Positions 50,201-59,010 of a stretch of 64,000 bases of DNA are shown piece by piece (position 1 is the stretch's first letter; each line of letters starts with the position of its first letter). The notes under the pieces were generated by a model. The model had not been told where the DNA came from and made no database searches. It was given only the letters and a program-made list of their open reading frames with translations. Origin of the DNA: Mariniphaga sp041687215 (GTDB taxonomy: Bacteria > Bacteroidota > Bacteroidia > Bacteroidales > Prolixibacteraceae); NCBI RefSeq assembly GCF_041687215.1, contig NZ_JAWLCI010000014.1, positions 1-64,000 of the forward strand. Reading direction: 5' to 3'. The translations under genes and the position numbers were made by a program.

Positions 50201-51985
50201 ATGAATATGTTGAATATCAGATTTTTTAGGATTCTTCTCGTAAGTGCATTTGTCCTGTCGTTAACAGGTTGTTCGCAAAAACAAACACAACCGGCAAATT
50301 CGGTTGAACAGGTTATGGATGAAGCCATTACCCAACTTTACGCTACCATGGGTGAAGATGAACTGGAAGCAATCGATCAGCAAAAGGCCATGTCGTTGTT
50401 TGACGAAATCGATCTGGGAGTACTTTCAACCAGGCATTGGGTATTCGATGTAAATGTGCCGGTAGTGGTTTCCATTATGCGTAGCACAAGTCAGAAAGCC
50501 ATGCCGTTTTGGCTCGAATCCGGTGGTTTCGTAAAAACCGGTTTGGAAATGCGAAATGAATACCACACCTACGAAGTGTGGCAAAAAGAATTTGACAAAG
50601 GAACGGTGGAACTGGGAATTAACGGATTCGAAAATTTTGCCTACCACTACTTTGTTGCAGTGGCGCCTCAAAACCAAAATGACCAGTTGGAATTGTCGAA
50701 CTTTATTCCCGAAAACCAGTATGTTGGTGTTTTGGATGACGGTGCATTCACTTACCACGACTGGACCGAACTGGTTCTGCAGGATGTTCCCGAAGAATTG
50801 AAGGGCCAAAAATTGCTCACTACCATTCGCGGCCGGGGAAAAGAGTCGCACCTGATTGGCGCTTTCCGCAAAACACAATTCCCGTCATCTGCAGAGCCCG
50901 ACCAGGTTTTGCTCACGTGGAGTGCCGATCCGTCAACGAGCATCGATATTCAGTGGCGAGCAAATACTTCAGTGGAAACCGGTGAAGTAAAATACCGCGT
51001 TGCAGGGAGTTATGATTTTCAAACGGCTATACCTGAAAAATATGTGATGGAAGACCGCGAACTGATGAACGACAGGTTCATTCACCGTTTTACAGGCAAG
51101 CTACAGGAATTGCATCCGGGAACCAGTTATGAATATCTCATTGCACCAGAATCCGACTGGGCAAAAGCCAGAGTTTTTTCTACGCCCGCTGTTGACAACT
51201 CTTTTTCATTTATCTGGTTTGGCGATGTGCACCATAAAAAAAAGTTTGGCGATTTGCATTACAAAGCCGAAGCTGCCCATCCTGAAGTTGCTTTTTATAC
51301 CATTGCAGGTGATTTGGTGGGCGACGGCCTCTACCGCAACCAGTGGGATGAACTTTTTGAATACTCCAAAGAGGTGATTCGCAAAAAACCACTGATGAAT
51401 GTCCCCGGAAACCACGACAACCGGTTGGGCCTGGGCGCCAAAATGTACCGCGATATGTTCAGTTATCCTGCAAATGGGCCCGATGGTGTTCCAAAGGAGC
51501 AAACCTATTCGTTCACATACAAAAACACACTTTTTCTGATGCTTGACGCCACATCGTTAGTGGAAGCGCAAACGGAATGGATTGAAAAGCAGTTGGCCAA
51601 TTCAGAGGCAACCTGGAAAATTGCAGTGTTCCATTTTCCTCCCTACAACTGGGAAGAACCTTATCTAAACATCCAGGAAGAGTGGATTCCGGTATTCGAC
51701 AAGTACCATGTGAATATGGTATTCAGTGGCCACATTCATTACTACATGCGCTCCAAACCCATGAAAGCCGGCCAGGTGGTGGATTCATACAATAACGGAA
51801 CAGCCTACATTATTTCCCTCGGAATTCCCGGGCGGAATGAAGAAATTGACGATGAACCTTATGCCGCCGTGCGGGAACAGGACTGTTGGCTGTACCAACA
51901 CATTCAAATCGACGGAAACCAACTTTTTTACCAGTCGGTGAATTTTGACGGAGAGGTGATTGATGCATTCGAAATAACCAAATAA
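50201..51985 (+). CDS. Lipoprotein metallophosphoesterase with purple-acid-phosphatase N-domain
   Basis: A 594-residue lipoprotein (VLSLTGC, Cys24) from the ATG at 50201, past the hairpin. The N-terminal region of about 200 residues has no clear match. A fibronectin-like purple-acid-phosphatase domain follows (about 245-330; VLLTWSADPSTSIDIQWRAN). The calcineurin-like core has GDVHHKK, GDLVGDG, GNHDN, FHFPPYN and GHIHYYM. All metal-ligand motifs are present. It sits between the two propeller-helical paralogues, so it probably acts on the same substrate. It resembles the enzyme at 28350 in domain order. Confidence 0.92.
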   Translation: MNMLNIRFFRILLVSAFVLSLTGCSQKQTQPANSVEQVMDEAITQLYATMGEDELEAIDQQKAMSLFDEIDLGVLSTRHWVFDVNVPVVVSIMRSTSQKAMPFWLESGGFVKTGLEMRNEYHTYEVWQKEFDKGTVELGINGFENFAYHYFVAVAPQNQNDQLELSNFIPENQYVGVLDDGAFTYHDWTELVLQDVPEELKGQKLLTTIRGRGKESHLIGAFRKTQFPSSAEPDQVLLTWSADPSTSIDIQWRANTSVETGEVKYRVAGSYDFQTAIPEKYVMEDRELMNDRFIHRFTGKLQELHPGTSYEYLIAPESDWAKARVFSTPAVDNSFSFIWFGDVHHKKKFGDLHYKAEAAHPEVAFYTIAGDLVGDGLYRNQWDELFEYSKEVIRKKPLMNVPGNHDNRLGLGAKMYRDMFSYPANGPDGVPKEQTYSFTYKNTLFLMLDATSLVEAQTEWIEKQLANSEATWKIAVFHFPPYNWEEPYLNIQEEWIPVFDKYHVNMVFSGHIHYYMRSKPMKAGQVVDSYNNGTAYIISLGIPGRNEEIDDEPYAAVREQDCWLYQHIQIDGNQLFYQSVNFDGEVIDAFEITK

Positions 51986-51994
51986 AAATTTGAA

Positions 51995-54322
51995 ATGAAA
52001 ATAAATTGCAGTACATCAGTTTTTTGCAGGAATTTGTTTTTGCTGGTACTTTTAATTCCGGCAACAACTTTTGCCCAGGATTTTTTTCGGGTGGAAAACC
52101 GCTTGTGGGAACCTCAGAAAGATGAAATTTACCTTCAGGAAGTTTCGCATAAAATTCCGACTGAACCGGCCATTGCTTCGGTAGCGGTTTTGAATGAGGA
52201 TTGCTACGTTTTAATGGAGAATCAAATTTTTGTTTTGGATGGAACGGACTTCAAAGAAGTAAACAACGCACCAGCCGGTGCTGAACGACTTAAAACCGTG
52301 GGCTCGAAACTTTGGGCGCTTACCGTAAACGGACTGTTTTCGTTCGACGGAACCAACTGGGAACGAGTTGACGACAGAAAGATTGTGGATGTTTGTTTAC
52401 ACAACGGGGCGGTTCATGCAGCCACCCGGGATGAAATTTACAGGCTGGAAAACAACCGGTTAATCAGCCTGAAACCTGAAAATGGCTATCACACCAGCAA
52501 TGTGACCATGGTGATGGAAGATGGCACCCAACTTCATGCCGAACCGGTTAAAATCGGGCCAATCGATCGGATTGCCTCGTACAGCGGGACATTGTACATC
52601 CTCCGTCCGGGCGAATTGATTCTGTTCGACGGGCTGGTGGTCAACAGCGATTTTATCGACTGGGGTTCGCTGCCCTCAAAAAACACCCGCGACATGTTGA
52701 GCCTGGGAAGCAGGCTGTTTGTAGCTACCGACCGCGGTCTGGGCATATTAAGAGGCGCATCTATATACGAAATAAAAGGAAACGACGGTTTGCCCGTGGA
52801 AAACACCACCTGCCTGGAAAAGGGTTTTGCGCAGGACATCTGGATTGGGACCGAACGCGGGGCAGTGCGTTTTATTGATGATGAATGGCACTACTTTGGC
52901 GCCGACCTCTGGCTGCCCAATAATAAAGTGAACGACATTGCTGTGTTCGGTAACAAAGTTTACATTGCAACCGACGGCGGTTTGGGAATTATTGAATACG
53001 AACCGTTTACCTTGCGCAAAAAAGCCGATTACTACGAACGCCACCTCGAAGAATGGGGCCACAAAAGGTTGGGTTTTATTCACACCGTTTATAAAAAAGA
53101 CGGGAAGTGGGTGCGCGAAATCAGCGACAACGATGGAGGTCATACTTCTCCCTATTTGGCAGCCATGTCATTCAAATATGCCGTTACCGGCGACGGGCAA
53201 GCGAGGAAAGAGGCGGTTGAATCTTTTAAAGCCATGTTGTGGCTGGAACGGATTGTGCCCATCGATGGATTTTTTGCCCGGGCAATCTGGTCAACCACCA
53301 GCGACAAGGACGAAATGAGCAAGGGCGGTTCGGGGGGCTTGCCGGCCAAATGGTACCCCACTCCCGATGGAAAATGGTATTGGAAAGGCGATACCTCCAG
53401 CGATGAGGTAATTGCCATGTTCTATTCGGTTTCCATTTTTTATGAATTGGTAGCCGAAGGAAAAGAAAAAGAAGAAGCACGGGAACTGTTGAAAAGAGTG
53501 GCTGATTATATTATCGACTGCGGCTGGGTTTTAAAAGATATGGATGGCGAAACAACACGCTGGGGCCGATGGAATCCGGAATATTTGCTGAGGCCGTACG
53601 GTTATGTTGACCGCGGAATTAATGGACTGGAAGCCCTTACTTTTATGGAAACGGCTTATGCACTTACCGGCGATGAAAAATTTAAAGAAGGCAACCAGCA
53701 ACTCCTTGACTGGGATTACCATACGAATACCATTCGCCAAAAGAATGTTTTTCCACCTTCCAGTATTGCCACCTGGGACGACAATCATGCTTTCCGAAGT
53801 TATTACACGTTGCTCCGCTATGTGAAAGACCCTGCCCTGCGGTCGGTTTATCTGCGCAGCCTCGAACGCACCTGGGAAGTGAAACGCATGGAACAGATTC
53901 CGTGGTTTAATTATGTGTACGGTGCCATTACGGGCAATGATTGTGAAGAGGAAAAAATGGTGAAACATTTGCGCGAATGGGTGCTCGATTGCACAGAGCA
54001 CAACTACCAAAATTCGCACCGCGATGATCTGTTTGTGGAACCTGGTTACAAAACATACGAAAGAGGCAGAAAGCGAATATCGCCGCGCGAAATGGCCATA
54101 AAACGTGCCAGCCGCAGTGCCATTGCTTTGGATGGCGGCAGTAACGGGAATCGCATAATGGAACCCACCGGCTTTTTGCGCGATTACTGGATGGGGCGCT
54201 ATCATGGTTTTATCGAAGCACCCGAAACAGATGATCCGGATTTGGTTCGTGTGAAACAAGAACCATTGAAGCAATTGGGAGCAACGCCGTTTGATGGCCC
54301 GGCACGACCGGAGTTGTATTAA
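51995..54322 (+). CDS. Propeller plus helical-barrel protein, second paralogue (unclassified)
   Basis: A 775-residue exported protein (signal NLFLLVLLIPATTFAQ), 9 bp after the phosphoesterase. The N-terminal propeller-like half (about 30-340) has LYVATDGGLGIIEYE-like blades (KVYIATDGGLGIIEYEP) and IWIGTERGAVRFIDDEWHYF. The C-terminal helical half carries WYWKGDTSSDEVIAMFYSVS and ETTRWGRWNPEYLLRPYGY, shared with the protein at 47857, and NNHAFRSYYTLLRYVKD-like helices. Conserved acidic residues in TSSDE and RWNPE are catalytic candidates. It could be a new glycosidase, lyase or phospholyase type. No named family is recognised. Confidence 0.85.
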   Translation: MKINCSTSVFCRNLFLLVLLIPATTFAQDFFRVENRLWEPQKDEIYLQEVSHKIPTEPAIASVAVLNEDCYVLMENQIFVLDGTDFKEVNNAPAGAERLKTVGSKLWALTVNGLFSFDGTNWERVDDRKIVDVCLHNGAVHAATRDEIYRLENNRLISLKPENGYHTSNVTMVMEDGTQLHAEPVKIGPIDRIASYSGTLYILRPGELILFDGLVVNSDFIDWGSLPSKNTRDMLSLGSRLFVATDRGLGILRGASIYEIKGNDGLPVENTTCLEKGFAQDIWIGTERGAVRFIDDEWHYFGADLWLPNNKVNDIAVFGNKVYIATDGGLGIIEYEPFTLRKKADYYERHLEEWGHKRLGFIHTVYKKDGKWVREISDNDGGHTSPYLAAMSFKYAVTGDGQARKEAVESFKAMLWLERIVPIDGFFARAIWSTTSDKDEMSKGGSGGLPAKWYPTPDGKWYWKGDTSSDEVIAMFYSVSIFYELVAEGKEKEEARELLKRVADYIIDCGWVLKDMDGETTRWGRWNPEYLLRPYGYVDRGINGLEALTFMETAYALTGDEKFKEGNQQLLDWDYHTNTIRQKNVFPPSSIATWDDNHAFRSYYTLLRYVKDPALRSVYLRSLERTWEVKRMEQIPWFNYVYGAITGNDCEEEKMVKHLREWVLDCTEHNYQNSHRDDLFVEPGYKTYERGRKRISPREMAIKRASRSAIALDGGSNGNRIMEPTGFLRDYWMGRYHGFIEAPETDDPDLVRVKQEPLKQLGATPFDGPARPELY

Positions 54323-54341
54323 AATTATGTTTTTGAATTAG

Positions 54342-54373
54342 TTTGTTCATGTATTAAAAGTTTGATAGTTTTG
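54342..54373 (+). promoter_or_regulatory. Promoter of the PHP lipoprotein gene
   Basis: TTTG (54342-54345), exactly 20 nt, then TAGTTTTG (54366-54373): a full match to the Bacteroidota -33/-7 consensus, 25 bp before the ATG at 54399. The PHP gene therefore can be expressed apart from the SusC/D string. Confidence 0.7.
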
Positions 54374-54398
54374 AAATCAATTTAAAAACACAATCAAA

Positions 54399-55493
54399 AT
54401 GAATAACAAGACTTTTTCTCCAATGAAATCGCTTTTCGGCTCTTTGCCGGTAATTGTTTTTACGATGCTGGCTTTTGTATTTTTCGGTTGCCAGCCCAAA
54501 TGGGACATTCAAAACCCGTATGCCGAAGTGGACTGGGCGAACCACCAACGGTACAAAGCCAATTTTCATACGCACACCACCCGTAGCGACGGCCGCATGA
54601 ATCCGCAAAACGTAGTGGACAAATACCATGAATTGGGATATACCATCCTGGCCATTACCGATCATAACGAAGTTACTTATCCGTGGACTTCGTTTGCTGA
54701 ATTGGAGGCAAGCAATGGGGCACATCAACGACTTGAGGGCGGGCAACTCGAGGTGCAGAATTTGGTTTACGAAAACCGTGACCCGCAGCAACTGGGTATG
54801 CTGGCTATTCAGGGGAACGAGCTTTCGCGGCACCACCACATGGGCAGTTTTTTTAACGACCACAATGGTACGGAAACCGAAGAAGAATCGTTAAAAGCAG
54901 TGGCAGCCAAAAACGGACTGAATATGTTTTACCATCCGGGTCGATACACCGCCAGCAATCCCGAAAAGTTTAACCTCGATTGGTACGTGGATTTTTATCA
55001 GCGTTTTGATCAGCTCATTGGTATGGAAATTTATAACCAGGGCGACCGCTATCCAACTGACCGGGGAACTTACGATGCCTTGCTTTCAAGGCTGATGCCC
55101 GGCCGTCCGGTGTGGGCCTATTCCAACGACGACATGCACCATAGCAGTACGTTGGGCCGCAACTGGAACGTTTTGCTCTTGCCCGAACTCAACGAAACCT
55201 GGGTGCGCAAAGGAATGCAGGAAGGCCGCAGTTATTACGTGTATTCACCATCGGGACATCATGCTGCTGTTCTGCCCGAAATACATGATATAACAATAAA
55301 TAACCGCAAAGGCCTAATTGAAGTGAACGTAACCGGACACGATTCCATTCGCTGGATTTCCGGTGGGGAAGTGGTTTTTCGAGGAACGCAGTTTTCGCTG
55401 AAAGAGAATTCCGAAGTTGAAAAATATGTCCGTGCCGAGATTTTTGGGCCAGGCGAGGTTATTATGGGAACCCAGCCGTTTGGAATTAGATAG
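54399..55493 (+). CDS. PHP-domain lipoprotein phosphoesterase
   Basis: A 364-residue lipoprotein (MLAFVFFGC, Cys31); an in-frame ATG at 54423 also fits. The PHP metal-binding motifs are NFHTHTTRSDG (H57/H59), AITDHNEV, QGNELSRHHHMG, MFYHPGRY and YSNDDMHHSS, matching the histidinol-phosphatase/PolX PHP fold with a trinuclear metal site. A C-terminal beta domain (about 300-364) has VNVTGHDSIRWISGGEVVFR. Surface-anchored PHP proteins are found in several Bacteroidota glycan loci. The activity is likely phosphoester or phosphodiester hydrolysis. It has its own promoter and is convergent with the AraC gene. Confidence 0.9.
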   Translation: MNNKTFSPMKSLFGSLPVIVFTMLAFVFFGCQPKWDIQNPYAEVDWANHQRYKANFHTHTTRSDGRMNPQNVVDKYHELGYTILAITDHNEVTYPWTSFAELEASNGAHQRLEGGQLEVQNLVYENRDPQQLGMLAIQGNELSRHHHMGSFFNDHNGTETEEESLKAVAAKNGLNMFYHPGRYTASNPEKFNLDWYVDFYQRFDQLIGMEIYNQGDRYPTDRGTYDALLSRLMPGRPVWAYSNDDMHHSSTLGRNWNVLLLPELNETWVRKGMQEGRSYYVYSPSGHHAAVLPEIHDITINNRKGLIEVNVTGHDSIRWISGGEVVFRGTQFSLKENSEVEKYVRAEIFGPGEVIMGTQPFGIR

Positions 55494-55506
55494 AAACGTA
55501 AACCAA

Positions 55507-56361
55507 CTATTGCTGAAACGCCTTCCGGTATTCCGAGGGCGTTTTTTTCATCACCACTTTAAAGTAGTGGTTAAAATTGGCCAGGTTGTTATAGCCGCAT
55601 TCGTAGCAAATCTGCGTAATCTGTTTTTCCGTTTCGGCCAGCAGCCGGGCCGCAATGCCAATGCGCACACTTTTTACATAATCCATAAAAGTCTGGCTGG
55701 TTTTCTTTTTAAAATACCGGCAAAACGAGCTGGGCTCCATGTAAACCAATTTAGCAGCGTCGTTCAGGTTAATGCCGTTTTGCACGTTCTGGAAAACATA
55801 TTCATATATTTTGTCAATTTGCTCGCGGTCTTTGTTGTAAGTGTTGGGCATAGACGATGGCAGCGCCAGGTATTCCCGGTCTTCAATCTGGAGTAAAAGA
55901 CTGAACACTTTTAATAACTCAATGTACCTTTCCAATCCTTCCATGTGCACCATTTTTTTAAGCGATTCGGCCACTTTTTTGGTTTTCGGGCCTTTAAACA
56001 GGATTCCGCTACCTGCCTCTTTCAGGAGGTTAACCACTTCATCCAGTTCAGGAATATTGAAAAAATTGGAACTGATTATATTTTCATAAAAATGAGTAAC
56101 CACGCATTCCCCCTGTTTATCGGGTCCGGGTTCCAATACCTCCCAGCAATGGGAAATGTTTGGCCCAAGCAACACCAAATCGCCTTTAGTGTAACTCGAA
56201 ATATGATTTCCCACAATACGACGGCCTGTACCGGCGGTAATGTAATTGAGTTCGAAATTTTTGTGCGAGTGGATTTTATCTGAATCAGGATCCATTTTAT
56301 ACCGGCGGGTGATGAACGAATGTTTATGTGAAACATCAATCTTTTCGTAAACAAACCTCAT
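55507..56361 (-). CDS. AraC-family regulator with cupin sensor domain
   Basis: A 284-residue regulator. The N-terminal cupin (about 20-110; HKNFELNYITAGTGRRIVGN, then KGDLVLLGPNISHCWE) senses a small sugar-like effector. The C-terminal AraC HTH pair (about 185-284) reads NGINLNDAAKLVYMEPSSFC, then ITQICYECGYNNLANFNHYF. It is divergent from the aldolase/symporter/BNR operon with a 180-bp spacer, so it is the likely regulator of that operon. Confidence 0.93.
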   Translation of the reverse strand: MRFVYEKIDVSHKHSFITRRYKMDPDSDKIHSHKNFELNYITAGTGRRIVGNHISSYTKGDLVLLGPNISHCWEVLEPGPDKQGECVVTHFYENIISSNFFNIPELDEVVNLLKEAGSGILFKGPKTKKVAESLKKMVHMEGLERYIELLKVFSLLLQIEDREYLALPSSMPNTYNKDREQIDKIYEYVFQNVQNGINLNDAAKLVYMEPSSFCRYFKKKTSQTFMDYVKSVRIGIAARLLAETEKQITQICYECGYNNLANFNHYFKVVMKKTPSEYRKAFQQ

Positions 56362-56541
56362 ATTGTTTTTTTTTAACCGTAAAGTGTAAATATAAAAGAT
56401 ATTTTTTGATTATTGGTCAAAATTTAATGTGAAATAAACAATTTTCAACAAGCATTTTGTGCCGGTTTGCTGTTTTTTTGTATAAGGGAAAATGACTTGT
56501 TAGCTGGAGATAAAAACAAAACTTTCAATATTATAATAATT

Positions 56542-57465
56542 ATGGATCTTCCTTTACGTGGAATTATACCTCCTGTTGTTACTCCACTTTTAAATGATAA
56601 TGAACTGGATGAACAGGGAATTGAAAATTTAATCAGTCATATACTTGAAGGCGGGGTACACGGTATTTTTTTACTGGGAACCACCGGAGAGGCCACCAGT
56701 TTAAGGTACAAATTACGTGAAAAATTTGTCAGGCTGGCTTGTTCGCTGATTGGTAATAAAGTGCCGGTAATGGTTGGCATAACCGATACATCGTTTGATG
56801 GTTCGGTGGAAATGGCTCATGTGTGCCAGGACGCCGGCGCAGACATGGTTGTAATTGCACCACCTTATTATGTTCCAATTTCCCAGGTTGAAATGCGGTG
56901 TTACCTCGATGATTTGGTGCCGCGGTTGTCGTTACCGTTTTTGCTGTATAACATGCCGTCGCACACCAAACTGCACATGTCGGTAAAAACGGTGGAACAC
57001 GCCAAAGAGCTTGGAGCACTTGGAGTTAAAGACAGTTCGGGCGATATGCAGTACCTTTTGTCGCTGATAGACGCATTCCGATATGCACCCGATTTTTCAG
57101 TAATTACAGGAACTGAAATTTTTATCCCCGAAACCATTCTTCAGGGAGGGCACGGTGCCATTGCGGGCGGCGCCAATATGTTCCCTCGTTTATTTGTGGA
57201 TTATTACCGCTCTGCAGTTGAAAAAGATTATACAAAAATTGACTTTTTGCGCCGGATTGTGCTGAAAATATACAATACCATTTATAATGTTGGTACTTTT
57301 ACTTCGCGTTACACGGTGGGCACCAAATGTGCACTTGCCGCACTGGAAATCTGCAACGATTATGTGGCACATCCGTTGAGGCAATTCGATTATGCCGAAC
57401 GGAACACCATTGAAAACTACGTGGAGGAAATAAAAGAAATGATAGGTAAAGCAACTTTTACCTGA
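56542..57465 (+). CDS. DapA/NanA-family aldolase or synthase
   Basis: A 307-residue TIM-barrel aldolase. The ATG at 56542 (MDLPLRGIIPPVVTPLLNDN) gives the normal family start; the frame from 56467 is non-coding leader. Schiff-base Lys163 lies in GVKDSSGD, Tyr136 in LLYNMPSH, and the GTTGE motif at 46-50. The family includes dihydrodipicolinate synthase, sialic acid lyase and 2-keto-3-deoxy-sugar aldolases. The GTTGE and YNMP motifs are not diagnostic for sialic acid lyase. The context (symporter, BNR proteins) suggests a keto-acid sugar aldolase. It is the first gene of the AraC-controlled operon. Confidence 0.9.
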   Translation: MDLPLRGIIPPVVTPLLNDNELDEQGIENLISHILEGGVHGIFLLGTTGEATSLRYKLREKFVRLACSLIGNKVPVMVGITDTSFDGSVEMAHVCQDAGADMVVIAPPYYVPISQVEMRCYLDDLVPRLSLPFLLYNMPSHTKLHMSVKTVEHAKELGALGVKDSSGDMQYLLSLIDAFRYAPDFSVITGTEIFIPETILQGGHGAIAGGANMFPRLFVDYYRSAVEKDYTKIDFLRRIVLKIYNTIYNVGTFTSRYTVGTKCALAALEICNDYVAHPLRQFDYAERNTIENYVEEIKEMIGKATFT

Positions 57466-57483
57466 ACCTGTTAAAAGATAGAT

Positions 57484-58971
57484 ATGCAGTTACCAACGTT
57501 AGATCTTGTTGTTTTTATTCTGATTACTTTTGGAAATGTCCTTTTTGGCGCAAGCTTCTTTTTTAAAAACAGAACATCGGGGCAATTTACTTCCGGCGGA
57601 GGTAACCTGCCAGCCTGGGTTGTGGGCATGTCTATTTTTGCCACGTTTGTTAGCAGTATTAGTTTTTTGGCCCTTCCCGGAAATGCCTTCTCCACCAACT
57701 GGAATGCCCTGGTTTTTAGTTTTTCAATTCCGGTGGCAGCCATTCTGGCCGTGAAATTTTTTGTACCGCTTTACCGCGGAATAGGAAGCATTTCGGCTTA
57801 CAATTACCTGGAAACCCGTTTTGGAGTCTGGGCGCGAGTTTATGCTTCGGCCTGTTATCTTCTCACACAACTCATGCGCACCGGCGCTATTTTGCTTTTG
57901 CTGGCGCTGCCCATCAATGCCTTGTTCGGTTTTAATATCAAAACAATAATAATTGTAACAGGATTTGCTGTAACCTTGTATTCCATGCTGGGAGGAATTC
58001 GTGCGGTGGTATGGACCGATGCCATACAAGGAATTGTGTTGATTCTGGGTGCAGTGGTTTCTGCGTTGGTTTTAACCTTTTCCATGCCCGAAGGGCCTAA
58101 GCAGATTTTTGAAATTGCCTCTGCAAACGACAAATTCAGCCTCGGAAGTTTCGGTGCAAGCCTATCCGAATCTACTTTTTGGGTGGTGCTCATTTACGGG
58201 CTGTTCATCAATCTGCAAAACTACGGCATCGACCAAAATTTCGTGCAACGCTACATGGCTACCAGCACTGATAAAAAAGCCAAGGGGTCGGCCTTGTTTG
58301 GTGCACTGCTCTATGTTCCGGTTTCGGTGATTTTCTTTTATATCGGAACAGCGCTTTTTTCGTATTACACCGCTCAGCCGGAGTTGCTGCCTGCTGAGTT
58401 GCACCAGCCTGGTGCCGGCGATAAAGTGTTCCCTCATTTTATTGTGAACGGATTGCCCACCGGAATTACAGGTTTGCTGATTTCCGCCATTTTTGCCGCC
58501 GGAATGAGCACTGTTTCAACCAGTTTGAACAGTACGGCGACCATTATTTTAACTGATTATTACCAACGCTACATCAACAAAAATGCCAATGAGAGGCAGT
58601 CGATGGCAGTTTTGTACCTGTCGTCTGTAGCAATTGGGTTTTTGGGTGTTTTAATTGCCTTAACGCTGGTTGGCGTGGAGAGTGTGCTGGATGCCTGGTG
58701 GTCGCTGGCTTCCATCTTCAGTGGCGGCATGCTGGGGTTGTTCCTGCTGGCATTTATTTCGAGTAAAACACGGCGTATCGATGCCATTATTGGCGTAATT
58801 GCCGGAGTGCTGGTCATAGTGTGGATGAGCCTCAGCCCGCTTTATTTTACCAGCGAAAACCTGCTGGCCTTCCGCAGTCCGTTCCACAGCAATCTCACCA
58901 TTGTTTTTGGAACAATGGTTATTTTTCTGTTGGGATTTGTTAGTTTGAAGTTCTTTTTTAAAAAGAGATAA
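57484..58971 (+). CDS. SSS-family sodium/solute symporter, second
   Basis: A 495-residue symporter with about 13 membrane helices, 18 bp after the aldolase. FFKNRTSGQFTSGGGNLPAW, then FATFVSSISFLALPGNAFST, YNYLETRFG and LFINLQNYGIDQNFVQRYMA are SSS-family hallmarks of the sialic acid/inositol-type branch. SAIFAAGMSTVSTSLNSTAT is the sodium-site helix 8 with its Ser/Thr residues. It probably imports the acid sugar that the aldolase splits. Confidence 0.92.
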   Translation: MQLPTLDLVVFILITFGNVLFGASFFFKNRTSGQFTSGGGNLPAWVVGMSIFATFVSSISFLALPGNAFSTNWNALVFSFSIPVAAILAVKFFVPLYRGIGSISAYNYLETRFGVWARVYASACYLLTQLMRTGAILLLLALPINALFGFNIKTIIIVTGFAVTLYSMLGGIRAVVWTDAIQGIVLILGAVVSALVLTFSMPEGPKQIFEIASANDKFSLGSFGASLSESTFWVVLIYGLFINLQNYGIDQNFVQRYMATSTDKKAKGSALFGALLYVPVSVIFFYIGTALFSYYTAQPELLPAELHQPGAGDKVFPHFIVNGLPTGITGLLISAIFAAGMSTVSTSLNSTATIILTDYYQRYINKNANERQSMAVLYLSSVAIGFLGVLIALTLVGVESVLDAWWSLASIFSGGMLGLFLLAFISSKTRRIDAIIGVIAGVLVIVWMSLSPLYFTSENLLAFRSPFHSNLTIVFGTMVIFLLGFVSLKFFFKKR

Positions 58972-59010
58972 TTCTGTAAATTTATAAGTGTTTAATTAAG
59001 TTATATTCGA

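Noticed and set aside
53531..54274. Long antisense open frame (247 codons) opposite the second propeller-helical gene
   Set aside because: It lies wholly inside a well-supported gene, has His/Phe/Val-rich shadow composition and no family motif. Similar antisense frames at 49021-49788, 37930-38745 and 34871-35521 were rejected for the same reason.
56542..57465. Naming the aldolase nanA (sialic acid lyase)
   Set aside because: GTTGE and YNMPS motifs are shared with dihydrodipicolinate synthases and keto-deoxy-sugar aldolases; sequence alone does not decide.
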